Below, in pieces: positions 52,972-61,732 of a stretch of 64,000 bases of DNA. Both the position numbers and the translations under genes were made by a program. The stretch is from positions 62,001 to 126,000 of the forward strand of contig JAXMEL010000001.1 in NCBI GenBank assembly GCA_046348365.1, written 5' to 3'. The notes under the pieces were generated by a model. That model was given only the letters and a program-made list of their open reading frames with translations. It had not been told where the DNA came from and did no database searches. The number at the start of each line of letters is the position of its first letter. The stretch's first letter is position 1. This DNA comes from JAEUPI01 sp046348365. Its GTDB lineage: Bacteria > Pseudomonadota > Gammaproteobacteria > Burkholderiales > Burkholderiaceae_C.

Positions 52972-54629
52972 GCCTTCACGACCTCCCACGCGCCGTTGTG
53001 GCGGTAGAACCAGGCGCGCACCACCGCGCCGTCGACGACGCCGGGGTCGACCTGGCTGGCCGGCGTGACGACCATCGGCACGCGGTTGACCCACATTGCC
53101 GTGGCGCTCACGTGGTGCGCGATGCCCACCGCGTTGAACAGCAGGCCGCCGGGCGAGGCGGGCGGCGTCTGGTCCTTCACCACGCGCAGCAGCAGGAAGC
53201 CGTTGCCCGGGCCCATGTACACGCCGCGCACCGCCACGTAGTCGCCGTTGGCGAGCGTGGCCGGATCGGCGCCGTTGCTGAAGACGGTGTGGTCGTCCCA
53301 GTGCAGCGTGGCTAGGCTGACCAGCGGGCGGTTGGTGAGGTGGAAGGTCTTGGCGCCGCCGTCGAACTGCGAGATCGGCCCGTAGGCGTCGACGATGGTG
53401 CCCACCGCGAGGGCGGGGCATTCGATGCGCTCGGCGAGCACCGAGGCGCCGAAAATCTGCCCGGAGACGGCGACCACCTTGTCGTTGTCGGCGGCCGTGA
53501 GCGCGCAACCAAAGATCGTGCTGCTGTCGGTGCTCACCGGCACGCCGCGGACGCGGAAGGTCTTGGTCGTGCCGTCGTCGGTGAAGTCGCTCACGCTGCC
53601 GAGCAGCGTGACCACGCCGTCGGAGGCCAGGCGCACGGCGACCGCACGCGCCACCAGCTTGCCGCTCGCTGCGTCGAAGGTGCCGCGCACGTGGATCGTC
53701 TTGCCGTCGAACACGTCGGCCTGCGAGCCGCGGGTGAAGACGGTGTCGGCGGTGATCTTCACCGTGATGCCGTCGATGACCGGCTCGGTGCACGGGCTCT
53801 GCGCCGCGCAGCCGGTGACGGGCCCCTGCACGCGCACCTTCTGCTGGTCGGCGAACTGGCGCAGCAGCACACGGATGAATCGCGCGTTCACGTCGTGGCC
53901 GGTCACCGCGCCGGTGCTCCACATCGCGACGGTGAGCCCGTCGCGCAGGCTCACGCCGGCCGGCACGCGCAGGGTGGCGGCGTCATAGTGCACCGTCAGG
54001 CCGCCGAGCGTGAAGGTGGTCGGCGTCAGGTTGCCGATCACGCCGGCCACGCGCACCCAGGTCTGCGTGGCGGGCTTGCGCTCGATGCGGGTGGCGAGGA
54101 TGCCCACGCCGCCGCCGATGATCGGCACCGCCTTGCCGTGCACTTCGACGCGATCGCCGACGGCGAGGTCGTTGTAGTCCGTGTAGCCGTCGAACACTGT
54201 GACCGGGCCTGCCGCGGGATCGAGATTCACGATCACGCGCGCGCCGGCCACCACCAGCGGGGCCTTGCTCTCGATCACGCCGATCACCTCCGGCGCGATG
54301 CGCGCGGCCAGGATCTTGCACGCCGCCGACGTGCCGTCGAGGTCGACCTCCACGCGCTGGCCGAGCTTGACCTCGGGGTTCGGTTCGGCTGCCTCCTCGG
54401 GGCCACCGGTGACCGCGTCCCACGCGATGCGGGCGCCGATGTGATCGCAGCGCTCGCCGCCGATGAAGATGCTGCCGAAGCCGTCGACGGTGCCGGTGGC
54501 AAAGGTCTCGGGCGCCGAGCCGGTGCCGCCGGAGCCGAGGCCGTCGCCGCCGCCGCAGGCAGCGAGCAGCGATGCCGCGGTGGCGGCCGCCAGCGCGAGC
54601 CGGCGCGAGAGGTGGAAGAGGGGGTTCAT
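52953..54629 (-). CDS. DUF5666 lipoprotein
   Basis: 558 aa. Lipoprotein signal with lipobox LLAAC (C25), then GGGDG. The mature protein is a chain of beta-rich modules that repeat patterns such as GTVDGFGSIFIGGERCD, LGQRVEVDLDG, VGDRVEVHGKAV, VRVRGTFDAASGK: the DUF5666 type, about five or six copies of an OB-like fold. No catalytic motif. Should be anchored to the periplasmic face of a membrane. Its ATG overlaps the stop of the DUF6502 gene (ATGA), so the two are coupled. Confidence 0.82.
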   Translation of the reverse strand: MNPLFHLSRRLALAAATAASLLAACGGGDGLGSGGTGSAPETFATGTVDGFGSIFIGGERCDHIGARIAWDAVTGGPEEAAEPNPEVKLGQRVEVDLDGTSAACKILAARIAPEVIGVIESKAPLVVAGARVIVNLDPAAGPVTVFDGYTDYNDLAVGDRVEVHGKAVPIIGGGVGILATRIERKPATQTWVRVAGVIGNLTPTTFTLGGLTVHYDAATLRVPAGVSLRDGLTVAMWSTGAVTGHDVNARFIRVLLRQFADQQKVRVQGPVTGCAAQSPCTEPVIDGITVKITADTVFTRGSQADVFDGKTIHVRGTFDAASGKLVARAVAVRLASDGVVTLLGSVSDFTDDGTTKTFRVRGVPVSTDSSTIFGCALTAADNDKVVAVSGQIFGASVLAERIECPALAVGTIVDAYGPISQFDGGAKTFHLTNRPLVSLATLHWDDHTVFSNGADPATLANGDYVAVRGVYMGPGNGFLLLRVVKDQTPPASPGGLLFNAVGIAHHVSATAMWVNRVPMVVTPASQVDPGVVDGAVVRAWFYRHNGAWEVVKAYPLSW

Positions 54630-55546
54630 CGTGTGCTCCGGTGGGTGGACTTCGGTGTGACGCGCCGGCCGCGCGCGCGCGCGGCGCGCGGCTCGGCAGT
54701 GGCCGCAGCCTCCTTGGGCTCGGCATAGAAATACACGCCGAAGCGCATGCGCATCGACGTGTCGTGTTGCTTGGCATCGCGCTTCAGGTGCGCGCCGGCC
54801 TCGGCGGCCATCTGGCGGAAGGCGTCCTTCCACAGCCTGCGCGCGGTGGCGCCGAGCGCGGCGGCCGATTTCTCCGACAGGCCGCCACCGAACACGCTCT
54901 GCTCGAGGAACTTCGGCGTGTCGCCGTGCAGGTTGTGCACGGCCGCGGCGAGGTGGTCCGACACGTTGGCCGAGAACAGCTCGGCCATCTCCTCGAAGCC
55001 CTCCTGCGGCACGAAGGCCTGGGCCTGCAGGCGGACGGTCTCGCCGTCGATCGCCACCAGCCCCAGGCGCTGCATCTCGGCCAGCAGCGTGCGCGGATGC
55101 ACGTCGCTCGACACCTGGCGCGCCAGCGTGTCGAACGACAGGCCGTCACCCGTCTTGGGTAGCGGCACCGGCTGGTCGTCGCGGCCGCGCAAGGCGGCGT
55201 CGGTGAGCCAGCGCGTGAACACCTGCGACGCCACCGACGGCGCCTTGGGCTGCGCCGCCGACGGCGTGGCGGCCGCGCCCATCTCGCGGATGTCGCGCCG
55301 GTGCACGCCCGAGAGCACGCTCAGCGCCGAGTCGGTGATCTTGCCGTCGTGCCCGGCCAGCTCGCGCCGCGCGGCCTCGACGAACACCGTCTTCATCGCC
55401 GGCGCGAAGCTGGCATAGGGCACGCCGTTGCGCACCAGCCAGCGCGCCAGCGGCACCAGCAGCGCCAGCGCCGCGCGCAGCGCGATGCGCGCGCGGGCGT
55501 CGGAGGCCTGGTTGCCGCCCGGGAGGGAGGGGGAGAAGTCGTTCAT
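54626..55546 (-). CDS. DUF6502 family protein
   Basis: 306 aa, no signal peptide. Helical N-terminus (ALRAALALLVPLARWLVRNGVPYASFAPAMK, by parts, about 22-52) leads to a helix-turn-helix-like ALSVLSGVHRRDIREM (about 77-92), a middle region with TLARQVSSDVHPRTLLAEMQRLGLV (winged-helix-like) and a basic tail with GRRVTP. It may be a DNA-binding regulator, and tandem palindromes at its own promoter would suit autoregulation. That is inference; the family is uncharacterised as far as I know. Confidence 0.8.
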   Translation of the reverse strand: MNDFSPSLPGGNQASDARARIALRAALALLVPLARWLVRNGVPYASFAPAMKTVFVEAARRELAGHDGKITDSALSVLSGVHRRDIREMGAAATPSAAQPKAPSVASQVFTRWLTDAALRGRDDQPVPLPKTGDGLSFDTLARQVSSDVHPRTLLAEMQRLGLVAIDGETVRLQAQAFVPQEGFEEMAELFSANVSDHLAAAVHNLHGDTPKFLEQSVFGGGLSEKSAAALGATARRLWKDAFRQMAAEAGAHLKRDAKQHDTSMRMRFGVYFYAEPKEAAATAEPRAARARGRRVTPKSTHRSTR

Positions 55547-55603
55547 GGAATTTCTGTCCATTCGGTGAAATGGAATATATGTCCATCCGGTGCGCCGGCG
55601 CAA
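55544..55603 (-). promoter_or_regulatory. Promoter and tandem palindromes of the DUF6502-DUF5666 operon
   Basis: Two copies of a 25-bp unit start at 55545 and 55570. On the minus strand each carries an inverted repeat: ATGGACATATATTCCAT (55586-55570) and ATGGACAGAAATTCCAT (55561-55545), the latter including the start codon. The -10 box TATATT (55579-55574) sits inside the first palindrome, with -35 TTGCGC (55603-55598) 18 bases away. A repressor bound here would block both transcription and the start codon region. Confidence 0.65.
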
Positions 55604-55718
55604 GCCCGCCGTGCGTAAAGATCGGTGAAAGGCCGTGAGATCCCGCACGGCCGGGGGGTGGCGGGCGCTTCGGGCACACTGCGCGCCTCGTCGGCAACCC
55701 GGGGCAGCGAGCGCGGCC

Positions 55719-56207
55719 ATGGCAAGGAAGGACAAGCACGTCAGCGCCACGCCGGCCACCGACTGGCTGCGCGCGCACGGCGTGGCGTTCACCGAGCACC
55801 CGTACGACTACGTCGAGCACGGCGGCACGGCCGAGTCGGCGCGGCAGCTCGGCGTCGACGAACACGCGGTGATCAAGACGCTGGTGATGCAGGACGATCG
55901 CGCCGAGCCGCTGATCGTGCTGATGCACGGCGACCGGCAGGTGAGCACCAAGAACCTGGCGCGCGAGATCGGCGCCAGGAGCGTGGAGCCGTGCAAGCCC
56001 GAGGTGGCGCAGCGGCACAGCGGCTATCTGGTGGGCGGCACCTCGCCGTTCGGCACGCGCAAGACGATGCGCGTGTTCGTCGAGGCCGGCGTGCTCGCGC
56101 TGCCGCGCATCGTCATCAACGGCGGGCGGCGCGGCTACCTGGTGGGCATCGCGCCGGGCGTGCTCACGGAGCACCTCGGCGCGAAACCGGTGCACTGCGC
56201 CAACTGA
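55719..56207 (+). CDS. ybaK: Cys-tRNA(Pro)/Cys-tRNA(Cys) deacylase YbaK
   Basis: 162 aa, the usual size. YbaK/ProX fold with the catalytic lysine in VIKTLVM (about 52-58), STKNLAREIG, GYLVGGTSPFGTRK and INGGRRGYLVGI. It removes cysteine mischarged onto tRNA(Pro). ATG at 55719; the frame stays open upstream but without similarity. Confidence 0.92.
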   Translation: MARKDKHVSATPATDWLRAHGVAFTEHPYDYVEHGGTAESARQLGVDEHAVIKTLVMQDDRAEPLIVLMHGDRQVSTKNLAREIGARSVEPCKPEVAQRHSGYLVGGTSPFGTRKTMRVFVEAGVLALPRIVINGGRRGYLVGIAPGVLTEHLGAKPVHCAN

Positions 56208-56301
56208 CGAGCCGGCAGAAGGCGAAGCCGCGGCGGCGGCGCGCGTACACTCGCGAGCCGATACCACTGCGCAGTTCGTCGCCTCGCGCGATCAGCGTGA
56301 C

Positions 56302-57000
56302 ATGCCCACGGCCTACAGCCTCGCTGCGATCGTCGTCGCCTACCTGATCGGCTCGCTGTCGTTCGCGGTCATCGTCAGCCGGGGGTTCGGCCTCGCCGAT
56401 CCGCGCACCTACGGCTCGAAGAACCCCGGCGCCACCAACGTGCTGCGCTCGGGCCACAAGGCGGCTGCGATCATCACGCTGGCCTTCGATGCGCTCAAGG
56501 GCTACGTGCCGGTGTGGCTCGCGCTGCTGCTGGCGCCGCGCTTCGGCTTCGGCGAGACGACGATCGGCCTGGTCGGGCTGGCCGCCTTCGCCGGCCACCT
56601 GTGGCCGCTGTTCTTCCGCTTCGAAGGCGGCAAGGGCGTGGCCACCGCGGGCGGCGTGCTGCTGGCGTTCAACCCCTGGCTCGGGCTCGCCACGCTGGCC
56701 ACCTGGGGCATCATCGCCGCGTTCTTCCGCTATTCGTCGCTGGCCTCGATCACCGCGGCGCTGTTCGCGCCGTTCTACCAGCTGCTGATCTGGGAGCCGT
56801 CGCCGCTGGCGCTGGCGATCGCGGTGATGAGCCTGCTGCTGGTGTGGCGCCACACCGGCAACATCCGCAAGCTGCTGGCCGGCACCGAGAGCAAGCTCGG
56901 GCAGAAGGCCGCGCCGGCCGCTGCGGTGCCGGCGGCGCACCATGGCCATGGGCATGGCCACGGCCACGGGCACCACCCTCACAAGAAAGGGCATCACTGA
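56302..57000 (+). CDS. plsY: Glycerol-3-phosphate acyltransferase PlsY with His-rich tail
   Basis: 232 aa. Five membrane helices with the three PlsY motifs: SKNPGATNVLR (39-49), FAGHLWPLFFRFEGGKGVATAGG (95-117, by its ends) and RHTGNIRKLLAGTE (about 183-196). It makes lysophosphatidate from acyl-phosphate and glycerol-3-phosphate. The last ~20 residues, starting HHGHGHGH, form a His/Gly tail not needed for the reaction and possibly metal-binding. Confidence 0.93.
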   Translation: MPTAYSLAAIVVAYLIGSLSFAVIVSRGFGLADPRTYGSKNPGATNVLRSGHKAAAIITLAFDALKGYVPVWLALLLAPRFGFGETTIGLVGLAAFAGHLWPLFFRFEGGKGVATAGGVLLAFNPWLGLATLATWGIIAAFFRYSSLASITAALFAPFYQLLIWEPSPLALAIAVMSLLLVWRHTGNIRKLLAGTESKLGQKAAPAAAVPAAHHGHGHGHGHGHHPHKKGHH

Positions 57001-57002
57001 TC

Positions 57003-57347
57003 ATGGTTCAACGCTTCGACGTCGGCGCGCGCATGAGCGAGATGGCCGTGCACAACGGCGTGTGCTACCTCGCCGGCCAGGTGGCCATGGGCGGCGCCAA
57101 AGACATCGCCGGCCAGACGCGCGAGGTGCTCGGCGCGGTCGACGCGCTGCTGGCGCGCGCCGGCACCGACAAGTCGAAGATCCTGCGCGCGCAGATCTTC
57201 CTCGCCGACATGGCCGACTTCCCCGGCATGAACGCGGTGTGGGACCAATGGGTCGTGCCCGGCCACACGCCGCCGCGCGCCACGGTGCAGGCGGCGCTGG
57301 CCAAGCCGGAGTGGAAGATCGAAGTCGTGGTCACCGCGGCGCTGTAG
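57003..57347 (+). CDS. RidA family protein
   Basis: 114 aa. Shortened RidA/YjgF fold: VCYLAGQVAMG (substrate loop), QTREVLGAVDALLARAG and VVPGHTPPRATVQAALAKPEWKIEVVVTA. The arginine in PPRATVQ matches the RidA catalytic arginine. Probably deaminates reactive enamine/imine intermediates. It starts two bases after plsY. Confidence 0.88.
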   Translation: MVQRFDVGARMSEMAVHNGVCYLAGQVAMGGAKDIAGQTREVLGAVDALLARAGTDKSKILRAQIFLADMADFPGMNAVWDQWVVPGHTPPRATVQAALAKPEWKIEVVVTAAL

Positions 57348-57377
57348 CGCCGCGCACGCGCGGCCTCGTCCGCCGAT

Positions 57378-58013
57378 TCACCCGGCCATCACGAGGCCGA
57401 GGCGCGCCGGATCGCCGCGGCCCAGGCGCGTGACCTGCGGCTCGTCGGCGGTGAGGTCGATCACCGTGGTCGGTTCGGCCGGGCAGGCGCCGGCATCGAC
57501 CACGCCTTGCAGCACATGCTCGAAGCGCGCGCGGATCTCGTGCGCGTCGTTCAGCGGCTCGCGTTCGCCCGGCGGGATCAGCGTGGTGGCCAGCAGCGGC
57601 TGGCCCATGGCCTCGAGCAGCGCCTGCGTGACGCGGTGCTCGGGCACGCGCAGCCCGATCGTGCGGCGCGAGGGGTGCGAGAGGCGCCGCGGCACTTCCT
57701 TCGTCGCCGCGAGGATGAAGGTGTACGGGCCCGGCGTGCCGTGCTTGAGCATGCGGTACTGGCGGTCGTCGACGCGGGCATAGCTCGCCAGCTCCGACAG
57801 GTCGCGGCACAGCAGCGTGAGGTGATGTTTGTCGTCGACCTGGCGGATGCGGCGCAGCGCCTGCGCGGCGTCCTTGTCGTCGAGGTGGCACACCAGCGCG
57901 TAGCTCGAGTCGGTGGGCACCGCGCACACGCCGCCGGCATGCAGGATCTGCACCGCCTGCTTCAGCAGGCGCGGCTGCGGGTTGTCGGGGTGGACCTCGA
58001 AGTACTGCGACAT
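57378..58013 (-). CDS. yciO: YciO-type Sua5/YrdC/TsaC family protein
   Basis: 211 aa. Closely follows the YciO pattern: IRQVDDKHHLTLLCRDLSELASYA, GPYTFILAATKEVPRR, and TTVIDLTADEP. The TsaC-specific SxN site reads ATTLIPPGE, so full threonylcarbamoyl-AMP synthase activity is doubtful. It follows rnm by 28 bases on the same strand, the arrangement also found in E. coli. Confidence 0.88.
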   Translation of the reverse strand: MSQYFEVHPDNPQPRLLKQAVQILHAGGVCAVPTDSSYALVCHLDDKDAAQALRRIRQVDDKHHLTLLCRDLSELASYARVDDRQYRMLKHGTPGPYTFILAATKEVPRRLSHPSRRTIGLRVPEHRVTQALLEAMGQPLLATTLIPPGEREPLNDAHEIRARFEHVLQGVVDAGACPAEPTTVIDLTADEPQVTRLGRGDPARLGLVMAG

Positions 58014-58041
58014 GGCCCGATGCCCGGCGTCGCGCTCGCGC

Positions 58042-58902
58042 TCAGGCGGCGCGCAGCACGCGATGCGCCAGCGCGTCCCACACCGGCGTGAGCGCCGCGG
58101 GCAGCGCCGGCAGCGCGCCGAGCTCGACGCGGCTCTCGCCGGGGCCGTGGAAGTCGCTGCCGCGCGAGGCGAGCAGGCCGTATTCCTGCGCCGCGGCGGC
58201 GAAACGCTCGCCGTCGGCCCGGCTGTGGCTGCCGGTGTGCACTTCGACGGCCGTGCCGCCGTGGCCCTTGAACTCGGAGAACAGCGCGTACTCCTCGTTG
58301 GCGCTGAACTTGTAGCGTGCCGGGTGGGCCACCACCGCGATGCCGCCGGCGCCGGTGATCCAGCGCACCGCGTCGCCCAGCGCGGCCCAGCGGTGCGGCA
58401 CGTAGCCGGGCTTGCCGTCGGTGAGGTAGCGGCGGAAGACTTCGCCCACGTCGTCGCACTGGCCGGTGGCGACCAGCCAGCGCGCGAAGTGCGTGCGCGA
58501 GATCAGCTCCGGGTTGCCGGCGAAGTCGAGCGCGCCGTCGAACGCGCCTTCGATGCCCACACGCTCGAGGCTCGTGGCCATGTCGCGTGCGCGCTGCGCG
58601 CGGCCGCCGCGCGTGCGCGCCAGGCCGTCGGCGAGCGCGGCGTCTTCGGGGTCGACGCCGAGCCCGACGATGTGCACCGTCTTGCCGAGGAAGCTCACCG
58701 AGACCTCGACGCCGCACAGGTAGTCGAGCCCCTGCGCGCGCGCGGCCGCGGCGGCACGGGCCTGGCCGCCCAGCTCGTCGTGATCGGTCAGCGACCACAG
58801 CGTCACGCCTTGCCCCCTGGCGCGGGCGGCCAGGTCTTCGGGGTTCAGCGTGCCGTCGGAGACGGTCGAATGGCTGTGCAGGTCGGCGTTGAATTCACTC
58901 AC
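58042..58902 (-). CDS. rnm: PHP-domain 5'-3' exoribonuclease / nucleoside bisphosphate phosphatase (RNase AM)
   Basis: 286 aa, GTG start. PHP metal-binding motifs: DLHSHSTVSDG (7-17), LTDHDE (38-43), CGVEVS (63-68), AHPARYK and GSDFHGPGE near 245. The layout matches E. coli YciV/RNase AM, which trims 5' ends of RNA and acts on 3',5'-bisphosphates. Divergent from the GT2 gene; the 203-base gap has an inverted repeat GATGTCG-N13-CGACATC (59046-59072) and a GTTGC-G-GCAAC palindrome (59084-59094). Confidence 0.9.
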   Translation of the reverse strand: MSEFNADLHSHSTVSDGTLNPEDLAARARGQGVTLWSLTDHDELGGQARAAAAARAQGLDYLCGVEVSVSFLGKTVHIVGLGVDPEDAALADGLARTRGGRAQRARDMATSLERVGIEGAFDGALDFAGNPELISRTHFARWLVATGQCDDVGEVFRRYLTDGKPGYVPHRWAALGDAVRWITGAGGIAVVAHPARYKFSANEEYALFSEFKGHGGTAVEVHTGSHSRADGERFAAAAQEYGLLASRGSDFHGPGESRVELGALPALPAALTPVWDALAHRVLRAA

Positions 58903-59105
58903 CCCCCGATTTTAGAGAGGCCGCCGAGGGCACTCCCGCCGTGAATCGGGGGGCGATGGCGGCGCAATTCGGCGTGCGCTTGTCGCGCCTTGCCGTGCGC
59001 CCATCGCGCGTCGGCGCGGGCCATGCGCTGAAGCAGTGCTGAAGAGATGTCGACGCCCTTCGAAACGACATCGACTTCATTGAGTTGCGGCAACGAAGTG
59101 GCAAC

Positions 59106-60188
59106 ATGGCGCTCACACACTGGCTCGTCATGGGCGACATGTCTGCCTTCACGATACAGCGCACGGCCGTCGCGGCCGCCGATCGCTCGGTGCTCCGGCC
59201 GGCGGCGCTGGGCCGTGCGATCCCCGCTGCCGAGCGCCGCCAGGCGCCGCCGGCGATCTCGGTGGTGGTGCCGTGCCTCAACGAGGCGACGAATCTGCGC
59301 CTCCTGCTGCCGCGCCTGGAGCAGGTGCTGCAGGCGTTGTCGCCGCGATGGGAGATCATCGTCGTCGACGACGGCAGCACCGACGACACGAGCGCGGTGT
59401 GCGTCGAGTGGTCGCACCACGCGGGCGTTCGTGCGCTGCTGCTGTCGCGCAACTTCGGCAAGGAGGCCGCGCTGTCGGCCGGCCTCGACGCGGCGGCCGG
59501 TGACGTGGTGGTGCTGATGGACGCCGACGGCCAGCACGAGCCCGAGATGATCCCGGCGCTGCTGGTGCCCTGGCAGGACGGCGCCGACGTGGTGTGCACC
59601 GCGCGCAGCGACCGCGGCAGCGAGTCGGTGCTCAAGCGCCTGGGCACGCGCCTGTTCTACCGGCTGATGCGTACGGGGCAGCGCTTCCACGTGATCGAGG
59701 ACGCCGGCGACTTCCGCCTGATGGACCGCACGGTCGTCGACGCTCTGTGCTCGCTGCCCGAGCGCACGCGCTTCATGAAGGGCCTGTACGCGTGGGTCGG
59801 CTTCCCGACGGTGATCGTGCCGTACCACCCGGCCACGCGCCAGCACGGGCGCACGCGGTTCAACCTGCGCGGGCTGGCGTCGCTGTCGGTGATCGGCCTC
59901 ACGGCGTTCACCACCTGGCCGCTGCGCGCCGTAAGCGCGGTCGGGTTCGCGCTCGCGCTGGCCGCGTTCGGCTACGGCGGGCTGCTGGCGCTCGACTACG
60001 CGATCAACGGCCACGCCGTCTCGGGCTGGACGACCATCGTCGTCGGCATGGCGCTGCTGTCGGGCGTGCAGCTGATCGCGCTGGGCGTGGTGGGCGAGTA
60101 CCTGTCGCGCGTGTTCGACGAGGTCAAGTCGCGGCCGCTGTACCTCGTGCGGCGCCAGCTGGGCGTCGGCTTGGGGGCGCACGCTTGA
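59106..60188 (+). CDS. GtrB/ArnC-like glycosyltransferase (GT2)
   Basis: 360 aa. GT2 domain with VVPCLNEATNLRLLL (~50-64), VVDDGSTDDTS, and the DxD-like MDADGQHEPE; FRLMDR and YHPATRQHGRTRFNL follow. Two C-terminal membrane helices (about 270-295 and 305-330). Such enzymes load a sugar onto undecaprenyl phosphate at the inner face of the membrane. ATG at 59106 is preferred; ATGs at 59130 and 59139 are possible. The stop overlaps the next start. Confidence 0.87.
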   Translation: MALTHWLVMGDMSAFTIQRTAVAAADRSVLRPAALGRAIPAAERRQAPPAISVVVPCLNEATNLRLLLPRLEQVLQALSPRWEIIVVDDGSTDDTSAVCVEWSHHAGVRALLLSRNFGKEAALSAGLDAAAGDVVVLMDADGQHEPEMIPALLVPWQDGADVVCTARSDRGSESVLKRLGTRLFYRLMRTGQRFHVIEDAGDFRLMDRTVVDALCSLPERTRFMKGLYAWVGFPTVIVPYHPATRQHGRTRFNLRGLASLSVIGLTAFTTWPLRAVSAVGFALALAAFGYGGLLALDYAINGHAVSGWTTIVVGMALLSGVQLIALGVVGEYLSRVFDEVKSRPLYLVRRQLGVGLGAHA

Positions 60189-61732
60189 GGTGGCGCGACG
60201 CGGCCGGCTCGCCGTGGGTGCAGGCCGTGGGGTTGGTGCTGTGGCTGGCGCTGATGGCCACCTGGCGCCCGCTGACCTTGCCCGACGAGGGCCGCTACGT
60301 GGGCGTGGCGCTCGAGATGCTGCGCTCGGGCGACTGGGTGGTGCCCACGCTCGACGGCCTGCCGTACTTCCACAAGCCGCCGCTGTTCTACTGGATCACC
60401 GCGGCGGCGCTGGCGCTGGGCGGGCCGCATCTGCTGGCGGCGCGCGCGGCGTCGCTGCTGGCGGCCGTTGCCATGGGCGCTTTCGTGGCGTGGTTCGCGG
60501 CGCGCCGGCTCGGTGCCGACGCAGCGCGCTGGACGGTGTGGATGTTGGCGACGATGCCGTTCCTCGCCGGCGCATCGCAGTTCGCGAACCTCGACCTGCT
60601 GGTGGCGGCCTGCATCACCGGCGCCATCGTGTGCCTGGCCGATGGGCTGCTGCGCGATGCCGGCGATGCCGCGGCGCGGCGCGTGATCGTGGCCGGCTGG
60701 GTGATGATGGCGCTGGGCGTGCTGGCCAAGGGCCTGATCGGCCTGGTGTTGCCGCTGGCCGTGGTGGGCGCCTGGTCGCTGCAGCGCCGCGGCTGGGGGC
60801 TCGCCTGGTTCGCCGATGCGAAGCGCGCACTCGGCTGGGCCGGGCCCGTGGCGTGGGCGCTGATCGCGCTGCCCTGGTTCATCGCCGTGCAGCGGCGGCA
60901 CCCCGGCTTCCTCGACTACTTCGTCGTCGAGCACCATCTGCGCCGCTACGCCAGCGCCGGCTTCAACAACCAGCAGCCGTTCTGGTTCTATGCACCGGTC
61001 ATCGCCGGGCTCACGCTGCCGTGGTTCGCGTTCATCGGCCGCGGCGCGCAGGGCGCAGGCACCGCCGACGCATCGGGCACGGTGCGCAAGCTCGCGTGGT
61101 GGTGGCTGGGCATCGTGGCGCTGTTCTTCTCGCTGCCGCGCTCCAAGCTGCTCGGCTACGTGCTGCCGGTGCTGCCGGCGCTGGCGCTGCTGCTGGCCGA
61201 CCGCGCCTGCCGCGTGCCGGGTGCGTGGCTCGCCGATCCGCGGCGGCGCGCCGGCATCGCGGCGCTGGCCATGGCCCTCAGCATGGTTGCGCTGGGCGCG
61301 ATCGCCCACCACAACGTGGGCCGCAACCACCAGGCGCTGGCGGCGGTGCTCGACCGCGAGGCCGCGCCGCAGGCGCCGGTGTATGCGTTCGAGGTGCAGC
61401 CCTACGACTTGCCGTACTACGCATCGGTGCCGAGGCCGATCGTGGTCGTGGCCGCGTGGGGCGACCCGGCGCTGGCCCGGCACGACGACTGGCGCAAGGA
61501 GCTTGCCGATGCCGCGCGCTTCGACCCCGCCCGTGCGGCGCAGGTGCTGCTCGACCACGGCGCCGCGCTGCGCGCATGGTGCACGCATTCGCCGAGCTGG
61601 GTGATCGCGGCGCCCGACGCGGCGCAGCGCGAGCCGGTGCTGCGCACCGCGGCGCCGCGCTCCGCTACGAAAGCCGCGGCCCTGTGGCGCCTGGATCGCT
61701 ATCAGCTGGCGGCGGCGGGGCTGTGCCGGTGA
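60185..61732 (+). CDS. ArnT-like glycosyltransferase (GT39/GT83)
   Basis: 515 aa from a TTG start that overlaps the previous stop (TTGA). About 11 membrane helices. Periplasmic-loop motif PDEGRYVGVALEML (near 33-46) has the acidic pair used by ArnT/PMT enzymes, followed by HKPPLFYW; SKLLGYVLP is the later family motif. Transfers a lipid-linked sugar to lipid A or another acceptor on the periplasmic side. A small C-terminal soluble part (~390-515) follows. Confidence 0.85.
   Translation: MRWRDAAGSPWVQAVGLVLWLALMATWRPLTLPDEGRYVGVALEMLRSGDWVVPTLDGLPYFHKPPLFYWITAAALALGGPHLLAARAASLLAAVAMGAFVAWFAARRLGADAARWTVWMLATMPFLAGASQFANLDLLVAACITGAIVCLADGLLRDAGDAAARRVIVAGWVMMALGVLAKGLIGLVLPLAVVGAWSLQRRGWGLAWFADAKRALGWAGPVAWALIALPWFIAVQRRHPGFLDYFVVEHHLRRYASAGFNNQQPFWFYAPVIAGLTLPWFAFIGRGAQGAGTADASGTVRKLAWWWLGIVALFFSLPRSKLLGYVLPVLPALALLLADRACRVPGAWLADPRRRAGIAALAMALSMVALGAIAHHNVGRNHQALAAVLDREAAPQAPVYAFEVQPYDLPYYASVPRPIVVVAAWGDPALARHDDWRKELADAARFDPARAAQVLLDHGAALRAWCTHSPSWVIAAPDAAQREPVLRTAAPRSATKAAALWRLDRYQLAAAGLCR

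Noticed and set aside
59041..59105. Inverted repeats before the GT2 gene as a regulator site
   Set aside because: GATGTCG-N13-CGACATC and GTTGC-G-GCAAC are short, and I found no second copy in the window; kept only as a note under rnm.
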